Numbered from the stretch's first letter, positions 14,876 through 23,301 are shown. The stretch: DNA of 53,937 bases from Lewinellaceae bacterium SD302 (GCA_002591745.1 PDLQ01000031.1:1-53937); one strand, 5' to 3'. A program made the numbers and translations. Notes: generated from the letters alone by a model not told the origin.

Positions 14876-16393
14876 ATGAAAGAATTGGCGGATTTGATTG
14901 ACTACGTTAGCCCGAAGAGATTAATGAGTTTGAGTTATTTTTTTCGCCGTGGTGCCCGCCGGCAGAAGACTCACGCCGACCGGTTGTACGATGCCGTAGT
15001 AAAGAAAAAAATCGATTCTGATAAAGAGGCTAGTAAAAGACTGTTCGGAGTATCAGGGTCGTCGCACTATTATAAAGTCAAATTCGAACTCAAGCAGCAG
15101 CTATTAAACAGCGTGCTATTAGTAGAAAATGACCAAAAGGAATTGGGAACTTTCTTTGAAGTTTTTATTCAATGCAGAAAAGAGCTATACGCCGCAGAGG
15201 TGTTGTTTGTAGAAGGTCATATCCTTGCTTCCGTCGATATCCTGAAGAAACTATTGTCCCGAGCAATAGAGGCGGAATTGACTGATATTATCATACCGGT
15301 ATTGTACTACCTGAAGACTTACTCACTCAGTATTATGCCTGATCCCGTAGCCTGTCAGCGTTATCAGGCGCTGGAGCGTAAATGGATTCGAATAAGAACC
15401 GCTGAAGAAGTAGTCGATGAGTTGTACACAGATCTGGCCGTCAATTATGTCAAAACGGCTGCCCCGCCACCCGATACGATATACACGGCACTGAATAAGC
15501 TGAACAATATTCATGACCTCTACAAGGATATTCGAACTGCCCGTTATATCTATAAGTATTACTTTATACTTTATATGACCTACGATAGCCAGGGGCACTA
15601 TCGGGAAGGTATAGAAATAAGTTGGAAAGCCGTGAGAAGCCTGTCTAAAGGGGATTACGTGCCCCGTGGCTTTATTCGTAGTATGCTGTTGCAGATAATC
15701 GACGCCTCCATTCGTTTGCGTGCGCTCAACGATGGGCAACGGGCAGTAATCCAATCGCTGCGGTTAGTTGAAGAAGGGGAGAGAGATTGGTTCAGGATCA
15801 ATCAATTATATCTATACCTGTGCATTCGAAGCGATGAATACAGTACAGCGATAAAAACCATTAACCGAATGTTTGATCACCGCAAGTTTAAAAAATTGCC
15901 GGGCGAGTTCAAGGAACGGTACTATTTGTTGAGAGCTTACGTCAGTTGGCTGATTGAAAGCAAGTCTATCGACGTAAAGGGAGAACCACTCAATTCTTTC
16001 CGAATCGGGAGGTTTATTAATGACGTACCGCGCTTTTCAAAGGACAAAATGGGGATGAACGTACCCGTTTTAATCATTCAGGTGCTCTGGTTGTTACAGC
16101 GAAAGAATTACGAGGTAGCACGTGGCCGTCTCGATAGCCTCAAGCGATACTCGCTGAAGTACCTGTCCACCAACAAGGGTATGCTCAGGACCTATTATTT
16201 TATCAGGGTGTTAACGCAGCTGAGCAACGCTAACTTTCACCGGGCGGCTTTTGTCAGAAAAGCAGCTTCGTTTTACCGACTGTTACGCGAGCAGCCGTCT
16301 ACGGCAAGTTTGCAATCCGTGGAAGTAGAGATCGTTCCGTACGAGGATATGTACGAATATGCACTCAATATACTGGACAATAAGATTCACTAA
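14876..16393 (+). CDS. Helical-repeat (TPR-like) protein of unknown function
   Basis: 505 residues, soluble, Lys/Arg/Tyr-rich, almost entirely predicted helix. N-terminus (ELADLIDYVSPKRLMSLSYF ... ADRLYDAVV..SDKEASKRLFG..HYYKVKFELKQQLLNSVLL) has the form of a small HTH-like or lead-in helical unit; the rest (residues ~100-480) looks like degenerate TPR-like helix pairs (for example AAEVLFVEGHILASVDILKK, YREGIEISWKAVRSLSKG, EYSTAIKTINRMF). I believe related proteins occur as multiple paralogues in Saprospiria, but no function is known to me. Divergent from the peptide array, which recalls the adjacent receptor and propeptide genes of RNPP systems; that link is inference. Confidence 0.7.
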   Translation: MKELADLIDYVSPKRLMSLSYFFRRGARRQKTHADRLYDAVVKKKIDSDKEASKRLFGVSGSSHYYKVKFELKQQLLNSVLLVENDQKELGTFFEVFIQCRKELYAAEVLFVEGHILASVDILKKLLSRAIEAELTDIIIPVLYYLKTYSLSIMPDPVACQRYQALERKWIRIRTAEEVVDELYTDLAVNYVKTAAPPPDTIYTALNKLNNIHDLYKDIRTARYIYKYYFILYMTYDSQGHYREGIEISWKAVRSLSKGDYVPRGFIRSMLLQIIDASIRLRALNDGQRAVIQSLRLVEEGERDWFRINQLYLYLCIRSDEYSTAIKTINRMFDHRKFKKLPGEFKERYYLLRAYVSWLIESKSIDVKGEPLNSFRIGRFINDVPRFSKDKMGMNVPVLIIQVLWLLQRKNYEVARGRLDSLKRYSLKYLSTNKGMLRTYYFIRVLTQLSNANFHRAAFVRKAASFYRLLREQPSTASLQSVEVEIVPYEDMYEYALNILDNKIH

Positions 16394-16627
16394 TCGTAAG
16401 GTTTTTCCATTTTTTGATCTCTATAAATATTTGATTTTAAGAGGTTTGTGATTTTTTACACGAATAAAAGATTAATTATGTGTACAAGTTTGTTCCGGAA
16501 TGATGTGTTGTCGGAAATCGCCGCTCGTATCATCTTTACATTAGAAATCACATGGAATCCATTAGCCACAAACATATCACAACATTACAAATTGGATTTT
16601 GAATTAGGTTTTGAACGTGAATTCTAC

Positions 16628-16656
16628 AGGGTCGTCGCAAATCCGACCCTTCTTTT
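16628..16656 (+). terminator. First of two tandem intrinsic terminators
   Basis: AGGGTCG (16628-16634) pairs with CGACCCT (16644-16650) and is followed by TCTTTT. Probably ends transcription from the helical-repeat gene or a short RNA. Confidence 0.6.
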
Positions 16657-16672
16657 AAGTGTTTGTTTTATC

Positions 16673-16712
16673 TCCCGTGCGGTTCTGATAAGTAACCGCA
16701 CGGGATTTTTTT
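16673..16712 (+). terminator. Strong intrinsic terminator
   Basis: TCCCGTGCGGTT (16673-16684) and AACCGCACGGGA (16694-16705) form a perfect 12-bp stem with a 9-base loop, followed by seven T. Backup terminator 16 bases after the first. Confidence 0.88.
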
Positions 16713-16941
16713 ATCGTGGCTGAAAACATAGTGTTCGGATTGGACAAATCCTCGACTTACGTTAGGATGGTAGAATCAAACCGTGCTGACTCAGAAAATT
16801 CAATAGCCCGATAACTCGTTTTTCGAAGTGGTAAGATAAAGACTTTTGCAAGACTCGTTTAAGGCTTACTGCCCACACGGCTCAGCTGAAGACTGGCAAT
16901 AATTGGTGGGTTCGCGGCCAGGATGCTATCTCCAAAATTTG

Positions 16942-16949
16942 TACCTTTG
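16942..16949 (+). promoter_or_regulatory. Promoter -7 box of the ABC-F gene
   Basis: TACCTTTG matches the Bacteroidota -7 consensus TAnnTTTG exactly, 21 bases before the ATG at 16970, which would give a very short 5' UTR. A clear -33 TTG at the usual spacing was not found. Confidence 0.55.
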
Positions 16950-16969
16950 CGGCTCAAAATCTGGAGCTT

Positions 16970-18601
16970 ATGTTAGCGGTTAATGATATCACGGTACAGT
17001 TCGGTAAACGGGTACTCTTTAAGGAGGTAGACCTTCGGTTCACACTTGGCAACTGCTACGGCATCATCGGTGCCAACGGTGCGGGGAAATCGACCTTTTT
17101 GAAAGTGCTTTCCGGTGAGTTGAGCCCCAACCGCGGAGGAGTCAGTCTGGAACCTGGCAACCGGATGGCGGTTCTTAGTCAGAATCACTTCGGCTTCGAA
17201 GAGTACAGTGTGCTGGATACTGTTAAGATGGGCTACGAAGAGCTTTATAAGATTGAACTGGAAAAGAACGCCATCTATATGGACCCCGAAGCCTCCGAAG
17301 CCGACGGAATGCGGGCCGCCGAACTGGAAAACAAGTACGGTGAAATGGGTGGCTGGACCGCAGACAGCGACGCCGCCGAGCTGCTCTCCAACATGGGTAT
17401 CAAGGAGGATCTTCACTATAAAACAATGGCCGAACTGAACGGTGGCGAAAAAGTAAAGGTGCTACTCGCTCAGGCCCTCTTCGGTAACCCCGACATTCTG
17501 CTCCTCGATGAGCCGACCAACGATCTGGACGCCAAGACCGTTCACTGGTTGGCCGATTTCCTGGCCGATTTTCCGAATACCGTGATCGTCGTTTCTCACG
17601 ATCGTTATTTTCTGGATATGGTCTGTACCCACATCGTCGATATTGATCGACAGGGTGCCAAGATCTATACCGGTAACTACTCTTTTTGGTACCATTCCAG
17701 TCAATTGGCTGCCCAGCAAATGGCCAATAAAAATAAGAAAACGGAGCAAAAGCGCGCCGAAATGATGGAGTTCATCCAACGATTCAGTGCCAATGCCTCT
17801 AAGTCGAAACAGGCTACCAGCCGTAAAAAGGCCCTGGACAAACTTAACCTCGAAGAAATACAGCCCTCCAGCCGGCGTTACCCCTTCATCGCATTTCAGC
17901 CGGAACGGGAGCCAGGTGACCAGATCCTGAAAGTCAGTGAGCTCAGCAAAAAAGCCGTTGATGGAAATCTGCTGTTCGACAAAGTCAGCTTTACCCTCAA
18001 TCGGGGTGACAAAGTAGCCTTGTTGAGTCAGGATGCTACTGCTTGTACCGCCCTCTACGAAATCTTGGCCGGGCGTGATACAGACTTCGAAGGGGAAATC
18101 GAATGGGGGCAGACCATTGTTGCCTCATACGTGCCCAACGAGAACGAAGAATACTTCAGCGAAGCCAAAAATGTGGATTTGGTAGAATGGCTGCGTGAAT
18201 ATTCCGAGAATAAGGACGAGCAGTTCATCCGTTCATTCTTGGGCCGGATGCTCTTTAGCGGTGAAGAAGTACTTAAAAAGTCCAGCGTGCTGAGCGGAGG
18301 AGAGAAAGTGCGCTGTATGATGAGCCGTGCAATGCTGACCCACCCCAATTTCTTGTTGCTGGACGAGCCAACTAATCACCTCGACCTGGAATCGATCACT
18401 GCCCTCAACAATGCACTCAGGGACTTTAAAGGTAACTTGATCATGACTAGCCACGACCACGAGTTGGTGCAGACCGGTACCAATCGGATCATTGAGATCA
18501 GTACTAATGGCGTGATTGACAGCCTGTTGGATTACGATGAGTACCTGACCAGCGATAAGATCAAATCCCAGCAGGAAGCTTTATACGGGATGGCTGTGTA
18601 A
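16970..18601 (+). CDS. ABC-F family ATPase (YkpA/YbiT-like)
   Basis: 543 residues, two ATP-binding domains and no membrane part, as in ABC-F translation factors that act at the ribosomal E site. Domain 1 is complete: Walker A GANGAGKSTF, signature LNGGEKVKVLLAQ, Walker B ILLLDEPTNDLD, and switch His in VSHDRYFL. A charged interdomain linker (residues ~240-300, AQQMANKNKKTEQKRAEMM, then SKSKQATSRKKALDKL) follows. Domain 2 keeps LSGGEKVRCMM and LLLDEPTNHLD, but its Walker A is replaced by ALLSQDATACTAL, lacking the G-x4-GK-T/S core and the lysine. Single gene with its own promoter. Confidence 0.9.
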   Translation: MLAVNDITVQFGKRVLFKEVDLRFTLGNCYGIIGANGAGKSTFLKVLSGELSPNRGGVSLEPGNRMAVLSQNHFGFEEYSVLDTVKMGYEELYKIELEKNAIYMDPEASEADGMRAAELENKYGEMGGWTADSDAAELLSNMGIKEDLHYKTMAELNGGEKVKVLLAQALFGNPDILLLDEPTNDLDAKTVHWLADFLADFPNTVIVVSHDRYFLDMVCTHIVDIDRQGAKIYTGNYSFWYHSSQLAAQQMANKNKKTEQKRAEMMEFIQRFSANASKSKQATSRKKALDKLNLEEIQPSSRRYPFIAFQPEREPGDQILKVSELSKKAVDGNLLFDKVSFTLNRGDKVALLSQDATACTALYEILAGRDTDFEGEIEWGQTIVASYVPNENEEYFSEAKNVDLVEWLREYSENKDEQFIRSFLGRMLFSGEEVLKKSSVLSGGEKVRCMMSRAMLTHPNFLLLDEPTNHLDLESITALNNALRDFKGNLIMTSHDHELVQTGTNRIIEISTNGVIDSLLDYDEYLTSDKIKSQQEALYGMAV

Positions 18602-18685
18602 ACTTAACATTAAATCGAGGTTAATTTAGATTGAGAAAACTACCTTAGCGGGCCCTTCAATAACCTTCTTGCACCCGCTTTCCCA

Positions 18686-19591
18686 ATGCTCTTCGATCGT
18701 TTTATTGTTGTTGACTGGTCAGCCCGTAATGCTCCCAGTCCCGTCAAACCCCATAAGGATGCCATTTGGTTAGCTGAAGGGAAATCTACCAGCGATCGGA
18801 CTACCGTGAAGTACTTTCGAACCCGTCAGGATTGTTATCAACACCTGACTAAGCGATTGCACTCCTGCGTAAAAGCAAAAGAGCGGTTAATCGTGGGCTT
18901 CGACTTAAGCTACGCCTATCCCTGCGGTACAGCCAAGGCTATCGGCCTCAATTCGATGCCTCGCTGGAAAGCCATCTGGGAGTTGATTTATCGTTTGATC
19001 AGAGATGATGAGAAGAATAAGAATAATCGCTACGCCGTAGGCGGTGAACTGAATCGTCGTATTGGGGCTGCACTTGGCCCTTTCTGGGGAACCTCTTCTG
19101 GGCAAAGCGGAATCTTTCTCGGTACAAAAAAAGATTTTCAGTACCCGGTAGTTACCCGGAAAGGCAATTTGGCCGAAAAGCGAATTGTTGAAACCCGTCA
19201 TAAAGGGATGCAGCCCGCCTGGAAATTAGCGTATACCGGCAGCGTGGGCAGCCAGGCACTTACGGGAATCCCTTACCTCTATCGCCTTCGTTTCGAAGAT
19301 AAATTGTTAAGTAAGCACAGTGTGGTCTGGCCTTTTGAAACCGGATTTACCCCCGACCCACTCAGCCCTACCGATGACCTCATCCTACACGCCGAAATCT
19401 GGCCCGGCTTGGTCGACCGTCCCAGGAAAGACAGCATCCCTGATCGAGAACAGGTCAAAACGATGATCGCCTGGCTACGAAGCCACCAACGAGCTGGTAC
19501 ATTAGCGTCACTGTTCGATACCCCGAAGGATTTGAGTAGTAGTGAGGTGAAGGCTTGCGTGAAAGAAGAAGGGTGGATACTGGGAGCATAA
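18686..19591 (+). CDS. Conserved protein of unknown function (RNase H-like fold, DUF429-like)
   Basis: 301 residues, soluble. Opens with a strand ending in DWSA (FDRFIVVDWSARNAP) and has a second acidic strand LIVGFDLSYAYPCGTAKAIG, a pattern I associate with DUF429-like proteins of RNase H/actin-like fold, sometimes annotated as cobalamin biosynthesis CbiG-like. A later conserved stretch is QALTGIPYLYRLRF ... VVWPFETGF and LILHAEIWPGLV. A nuclease or nucleotide-related role would fit the fold but no activity is claimed. It follows the ABC-F gene by 84 bases and may be a separate unit. Confidence 0.5.
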   Translation: MLFDRFIVVDWSARNAPSPVKPHKDAIWLAEGKSTSDRTTVKYFRTRQDCYQHLTKRLHSCVKAKERLIVGFDLSYAYPCGTAKAIGLNSMPRWKAIWELIYRLIRDDEKNKNNRYAVGGELNRRIGAALGPFWGTSSGQSGIFLGTKKDFQYPVVTRKGNLAEKRIVETRHKGMQPAWKLAYTGSVGSQALTGIPYLYRLRFEDKLLSKHSVVWPFETGFTPDPLSPTDDLILHAEIWPGLVDRPRKDSIPDREQVKTMIAWLRSHQRAGTLASLFDTPKDLSSSEVKACVKEEGWILGA

Positions 19592-19709
19592 AGAGGAAAC
19601 TAAAAGGCTGCCAAAAAGCACAAGCTGGTACTGAGGATAACGCGATTAGCGTGAAATTTTCGATCAGACAAGAAGTTTGTACCTTTTAGTGGTCTTTTTG
19701 AGTTTTAAT

Positions 19710-20486
19710 TCACATCTGCTGTATAATCAGCTCACTCAGATCCAGCACCATTACGTCTTCCTGTTTCTCTCTGGCAGTTACCCCGTCGGTTAGCATCGTC
19801 AGGCAAAAAGGGCAATTGACGGCCACTATACTGGCTCCGGTAGCGAGGGCTTCGTCGGCTCGTTCCATATTTATCCGCTTGTCACCCGGTTCGTCTTCCT
19901 TCCACATTTGGGCGCCACCGGCTCCGCAACAGAGTCCATTACGCTTGCTGCGCTTCATTTCCACCAGTTGTCCGTCCAGGCTCTCGAGCACGGATCGGGG
20001 GGCTTCGTAAATGCCATTGGCGCGGCCCAGGTAACAGCTGTCGTGGTAAGTGATTCGGCGCCCCTTGAAGCTATCCGTATCCGTTAACTTTATCCGTCCA
20101 TTATCGATGAGCTGCTGCAGCAACTGAGTGTGGTGCACTACCTCGTAGTTGCCACCCAGTTTCGGGTATTCATTTTTAATAGTGTTGAAGCAGTGCGGGC
20201 AAGCCGTAACGATCTTCTGCACTTCGTACATGTTCAGCACCTCGATATTCTGCAAGGCCACCATCTGGTATAGAAATTCATTGCCGGCCCGACGTGCGGG
20301 ATCTCCGGTACAGGCCTCTTCGTCGCCCAGGATAGCAAATTCGATCCCGGCCTTATTCAGAATTTCAGCGAAGGCCCGCGTTACCTTCTGGGCGCGGTCA
20401 TCAAAGGAGCCGGCGCAGCCTACCCAAAAGAGGATCTCGGGCTTTTTATCTTCGGCGGCGTAGGTGGCCATTGTTTTTACGGTCAT
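19710..20486 (-). CDS. HdrB-like iron-sulfur oxidoreductase subunit (two CCG domains)
   Basis: 258 residues. Two cysteine-rich CCG domains as in heterodisulfide reductase subunit B and glycolate oxidase GlpC-like proteins: VGCAGSFDDRAQ, ILGDEEACTGDPARRAGNE, TACPHCFNTIKNEYP in domain 1; HDSCYLGRANGIYEAPR, LCCGAGGAQMWKED and NCPFCLTML in domain 2. These bind 4Fe-4S clusters. Together with the HdrC-like membrane protein upstream it probably forms a quinone-linked electron-transfer complex at the inner face of the membrane; the electron donor is unknown. The pair is now interrupted by the S23-type gene at 20540. Confidence 0.85.
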   Translation of the reverse strand: MTVKTMATYAAEDKKPEILFWVGCAGSFDDRAQKVTRAFAEILNKAGIEFAILGDEEACTGDPARRAGNEFLYQMVALQNIEVLNMYEVQKIVTACPHCFNTIKNEYPKLGGNYEVVHHTQLLQQLIDNGRIKLTDTDSFKGRRITYHDSCYLGRANGIYEAPRSVLESLDGQLVEMKRSKRNGLCCGAGGAQMWKEDEPGDKRINMERADEALATGASIVAVNCPFCLTMLTDGVTAREKQEDVMVLDLSELIIQQM

Positions 20487-20489
20487 GGT

Positions 20490-20550
20490 ACGTAATAATT
20501 GAATGATCTAATGAGACAATGATCTAATGAGGCAATGATCTAATGATTGA
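20490..20550. repeat. AATGATCTAATGAGRC tandem array
   Basis: A 16-base unit, AATGATCTAATGAG(A/G)C, is repeated about 2.5 to 3 times between the HdrB-like gene and the four-helix-bundle gene. Its last bases encode the stop and the final two codons of the four-helix-bundle gene on the minus strand. A related array occurs at the other side of that gene. Confidence 0.75.
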
Positions 20551-21061
20551 AGGTATTGTGCTTGGCTTTGGTAACGATCTTTAGTAGCTCGGTCCATTCT
20601 GGGAAGGCTGCGTCAATGACTTTTCGGTCGATCTTTACGTTGGAGTCTCTGAGCATCTCTAACCAGTACTGAGTTTCATCCGTTTCTTCTACTACAATGC
20701 AAAGTTTAGCGAAGAACTCTTTTTTGGATCTGGCCACGCAAGCTGCCCGGTAATTAGCAGAGGCGGAAGTCGCCGACTTGATGATCTGATAACCCATCAC
20801 GCGAATACCCGGTGAGCCGGGAGTGGATTCAATCAGATTGATGATTTTAATCGCTGCCGTTTTGTAACGCTTTTTCATGCCTTCAATGAACTGACTCTTG
20901 CTGCTGCCTCCACCGTAAGACGATGATGGTTCAGAAAGTATCATTGACTCGTTTTCAACTTCGTTCATCAAAATATTGAAATACTCCACTGCACTGAATC
21001 CTGGCTCAGGTGGATAGCCACCTAAGATCAAGATGATTTTATTTTTTAACCTTTCAAGCAC
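20540..21061 (-). CDS. Four-helix-bundle protein (S23 / 23S rRNA intervening-sequence type)
   Basis: 173 residues from 21061; an ATG at 20878 (residue 62) gives a 112-residue protein of the usual family size. Residues ~62-165 fit the S23/IVP four-helix family: RYKTAAIKIINLIESTP, GYQIIKSATSASANYRAACV, SKKEFFAKLCIVVEETDETQYWLEML. The first 61 residues, with a Ser/Gly-rich linker SEPSSSYGGGSSKS, are not typical of the family. Such proteins occur in 23S intervening sequences and, as Avd, with diversity-generating retroelements; no such element is here. The gene is flanked by related AATGATC arrays and splits the Hdr-like operon, so it looks like an inserted cassette. Confidence 0.75.
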   Translation of the reverse strand: MLERLKNKIILILGGYPPEPGFSAVEYFNILMNEVENESMILSEPSSSYGGGSSKSQFIEGMKKRYKTAAIKIINLIESTPGSPGIRVMGYQIIKSATSASANYRAACVARSKKEFFAKLCIVVEETDETQYWLEMLRDSNVKIDRKVIDAAFPEWTELLKIVTKAKHNTFNH

Positions 21062-21110
21062 AGATGTAAAGTTTGTTAGAAAGAGTAATGGCTAGCCAAA
21101 TTTGTAAGCA

Positions 21111-21221
21111 TTGCTACTTTGAAGCCAAAATAATGATCAAATGAAACAATGATTAAATGATTTGATAGCCCCCATTAGCTCATTGTATCATTAGCTCATT
21201 GTATCATTAACTCATTGATCA
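21111..21221. repeat. Repeat box plus 16-base AATGAT array
   Basis: Starts with TTGCTACTTTGAAGCCA (16-base box variant), then degenerate AATGATCAAATGA units, then on the opposite strand ATGAGTTAATGATACA / ATGAGCTAATGATACA, a 16-base unit repeated ~2.7 times up to and into the stop codon of the HdrC-like gene. Counterpart of the array at 20490-20550 on the other side of the four-helix-bundle gene. Confidence 0.75.
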
Positions 21222-22558
21222 ACCCACTCCTTCCGACTCTTCCCCATGCTCCAGGCGGCCTGAGCGTTCTCAATCGAGTTAAAGAGCGGTAGCCAATCGG
21301 CTGGTCCGGCGCTTTCGGTGAGAATTTCGTGGCGGCGCATAGCCAGGATCGGGCGTAATGGATTAATGAGCACCGGGCAGGCTTCCACGCAGGCGTTGCA
21401 GGTGGTACAGGCATGAATCTCTTCTTTGCTGATGTAGTCCCAGAGCGTTTTGCCGTCGTCGTAATTGTCTTTGCTGAGCGGTTGGGCGGGGTCTTTACAA
21501 AATTCTTCGTTGCCGCTGCGGATATTCCGGGCAACTTCCTCGGTGCGCGTACGAACGTCCATGACGATCTTACGCGGGCTCAGTTTTTTACCCGTAATGT
21601 TGGCCGGGCATTGCTCGGTACAACGGCCGCATTGGGTGCAGGAGTAGGCGCCGAGTGTGTCCAGCCAGTTCAAACCGAAGATGTCGTTGGCCCCGAACTC
21701 GGGCAGTTCTTCACTCATGTCGGCTTCGTCCATCGGCGCATCGGGGTCCATCATGCTCTTAACCTCCTTCATGATGGCGGGCATATTATCCATCTCGCCT
21801 TTGGGTTCCAGTCTGGAAAAGTAGGTGTTCGGAAAAGCCAGCAGAATGTGGAGGTGCTTGGAAGAGGGCAGGTAATTGAGGAACCACAGCACCATCAGTA
21901 AGTGACCCCACCAGCCGATTCTTTCCAGGACTACCAAAGTAGCAGTGCTGAAATTTCCAAAGACGAGTGGCCCCAGCCAGCCGGAAACGGCAAATGAGCC
22001 CGTCGCCGGATAGTAAGCTTCACCACGATTTTGCAGAACGATGTCAGTGCCATTCATCGTGAAGATGCAAACCAGCAGGATCAGCTCGAAGATGAGAATC
22101 AGGTTGGCGTCCAGTTTCGGCCAGCCCCGCATTTCCGGTCCGGAGAAACGCGGGATGTACAGAGCGTTGCGCCTGACCAGAAAAATGACGGTCGCGACAA
22201 AGGCCAATAAGGATAATACCTCAATAAAGCTGATCATAAAAGTGTAGAAACCACCCAGACTACTGGCGAAAAAGCGATGCTTGTGCAGCACTCCGTCGAT
22301 GAAGATTTCGATCAGTTCGATCTGAGTGATTACGAAGGCAGCGTACAGGATAAAATGCAGCACCGCCGGGATGATCTTCTTGAACATCTTTTTCTGCCCG
22401 AAGGCCACCAGCAGCATATTTTTCCAGCGCTCACCGCTCGGCCCTTCGATGGCTTCGTCGGAAGCCAGGAGTATATTTTGCCGAACCAGGTTGAACTGAT
22501 AGCCCGCGTATGCCAGTGCTCCACCGGCGATAATGATAAAAATGATGGTTGATAACAT
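21212..22558 (-). CDS. HdrC-like membrane iron-sulfur protein (4Fe-4S dicluster)
   Basis: 448 residues. N-terminal half has about five to six membrane helices resembling the NarI/DsrM-type cytochrome b membrane domain (MLSTIIFIIIAGGALAYAGY ... LLMVLWFLNYLPSSKHLHIL). The C-terminal part carries two 4Fe-4S sets: CTQCGRCTEQCPANITGK and CTTCNACVEACPVLINP. With the HdrB-like partner downstream it likely passes electrons to or from menaquinone. The stop codon lies in the adjacent repeat array, so the extreme C-terminus may have been altered by repeat insertion. Confidence 0.86.
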   Translation of the reverse strand: MLSTIIFIIIAGGALAYAGYQFNLVRQNILLASDEAIEGPSGERWKNMLLVAFGQKKMFKKIIPAVLHFILYAAFVITQIELIEIFIDGVLHKHRFFASSLGGFYTFMISFIEVLSLLAFVATVIFLVRRNALYIPRFSGPEMRGWPKLDANLILIFELILLVCIFTMNGTDIVLQNRGEAYYPATGSFAVSGWLGPLVFGNFSTATLVVLERIGWWGHLLMVLWFLNYLPSSKHLHILLAFPNTYFSRLEPKGEMDNMPAIMKEVKSMMDPDAPMDEADMSEELPEFGANDIFGLNWLDTLGAYSCTQCGRCTEQCPANITGKKLSPRKIVMDVRTRTEEVARNIRSGNEEFCKDPAQPLSKDNYDDGKTLWDYISKEEIHACTTCNACVEACPVLINPLRPILAMRRHEILTESAGPADWLPLFNSIENAQAAWSMGKSRKEWVDQ

Positions 22559-22564
22559 AGTGTA

Positions 22565-23056
22565 TTACTTCGCTTTGATCGACCAGGTGATATAAGCACG
22601 GCCAACTTCCAATCCGCCGGCCGTTCTGCCCACTGAAACGCATTCGATCGTCTGGGCTTGGCCGCTGGCTACGCTGCGATCAACGGTGGCCTGAATTTCC
22701 AGCCCCTGATCACAACGGTAATATATCCTTTCGGTGGCTTTTTTGGTGAATTGCGCCCGGAAATCGATCACGTACATGGCAATCTTCCGATCGTGGGCTT
22801 TCATGGAAGAGGTAACCAGCAGTCCCGTAGATAACTCCGCTACGCCGCTCTGGGCAGCAAAATAGATCGAAGAAAAAGGATTCTGACTCCGCCAGCCGTA
22901 GGGGAGGGAGGCCACACAGTGTTCGGTGGTGGCTTCGTCGACCCGCCCGCCCCAAAAAGCCATACTCGGCAGATTCTTCAGTAAGAAGAGTCGCATCTTC
23001 CAGGGCGTGTTAACGTCGGATAGGTATTGCGCTTGGGCTGGAGGTAAAGTGGGCAT
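22565..23056 (-). CDS. DUF4442 hotdog-fold (thioesterase-like) protein
   Basis: 163 residues, single hotdog-type domain of the DUF4442 family: N-terminal KMRLFLLKNLPSMAFWGGRV, core helix NPFSSIYFAAQSGVAELSTG, strands YVIDFRAQFTKKA and IQATVDRSV. Family members resemble PaaI-like thioesterases; substrate unknown. Its stop lies six bases before the HdrC-like gene start, so it is probably the first gene of that minus-strand operon. Confidence 0.75.
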   Translation of the reverse strand: MPTLPPAQAQYLSDVNTPWKMRLFLLKNLPSMAFWGGRVDEATTEHCVASLPYGWRSQNPFSSIYFAAQSGVAELSTGLLVTSSMKAHDRKIAMYVIDFRAQFTKKATERIYYRCDQGLEIQATVDRSVASGQAQTIECVSVGRTAGGLEVGRAYITWSIKAK

Positions 23057-23227
23057 GATGATGAGCTTACCGCGCTAAGATAAGTCACGTTAGCGAAAAT
23101 TCGCTGATGAAGTTAGCCAAGATTAGCTGCGTGTATTGGAAAGGCAATAAAACTGATCCCAACCAACACTGTTACCTTACCTTCGGTGATCGTCGCAAGC
23201 TCCTCGGAGTTGCTAGCCAAAAACACA

Positions 23228-23300
23228 ATGGTAAAATGAATCAATGACTGAATGATCTAATTATCGTATCATTCAATCATTACCACATTAGATCATTATA
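23228..23300. repeat. Palindromic AATGAT-rich repeat
   Basis: AATGAATCAATGACTGAATGAT on the left is mirrored by ATCATTCAATCATTACC and TTAGATCATTATA on the right, giving an imperfect inverted array between the divergent DUF4442 and SDR genes. Same class as the arrays at 11108, 20490, 21111, 28057 and 35655, here without an obvious terminal box. The rest of the 245-base spacer shows no gene. Confidence 0.6.
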
Positions 23301-23301
23301 C

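Larger units (their letters stand above)
16394..16969. other. AT-rich intergenic region without a convincing gene
   Basis: A 576-base gap. An open frame at 16448-16723 runs straight through the terminator below and has no family features, so it is not called. The first part is AT-rich; two tandem hairpins follow (16628-16656 and 16673-16712) and the last 30 bases hold a promoter for the ABC-F gene. A small RNA ending at the second hairpin is possible but unsupported beyond the terminators. Confidence 0.6.

Noticed and set aside
16448..16723. Open frame of 91 codons starting with GTG
   Set aside because: It crosses two strong terminators and has no recognisable feature or start context.
19592..19709. 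Inverted repeat ACTAAAAGG / CCTTTTAGT between convergent genes as terminator
   Set aside because: Only 9 bp with a loop of about 74 bases and no T-run in the right place; too weak to call.
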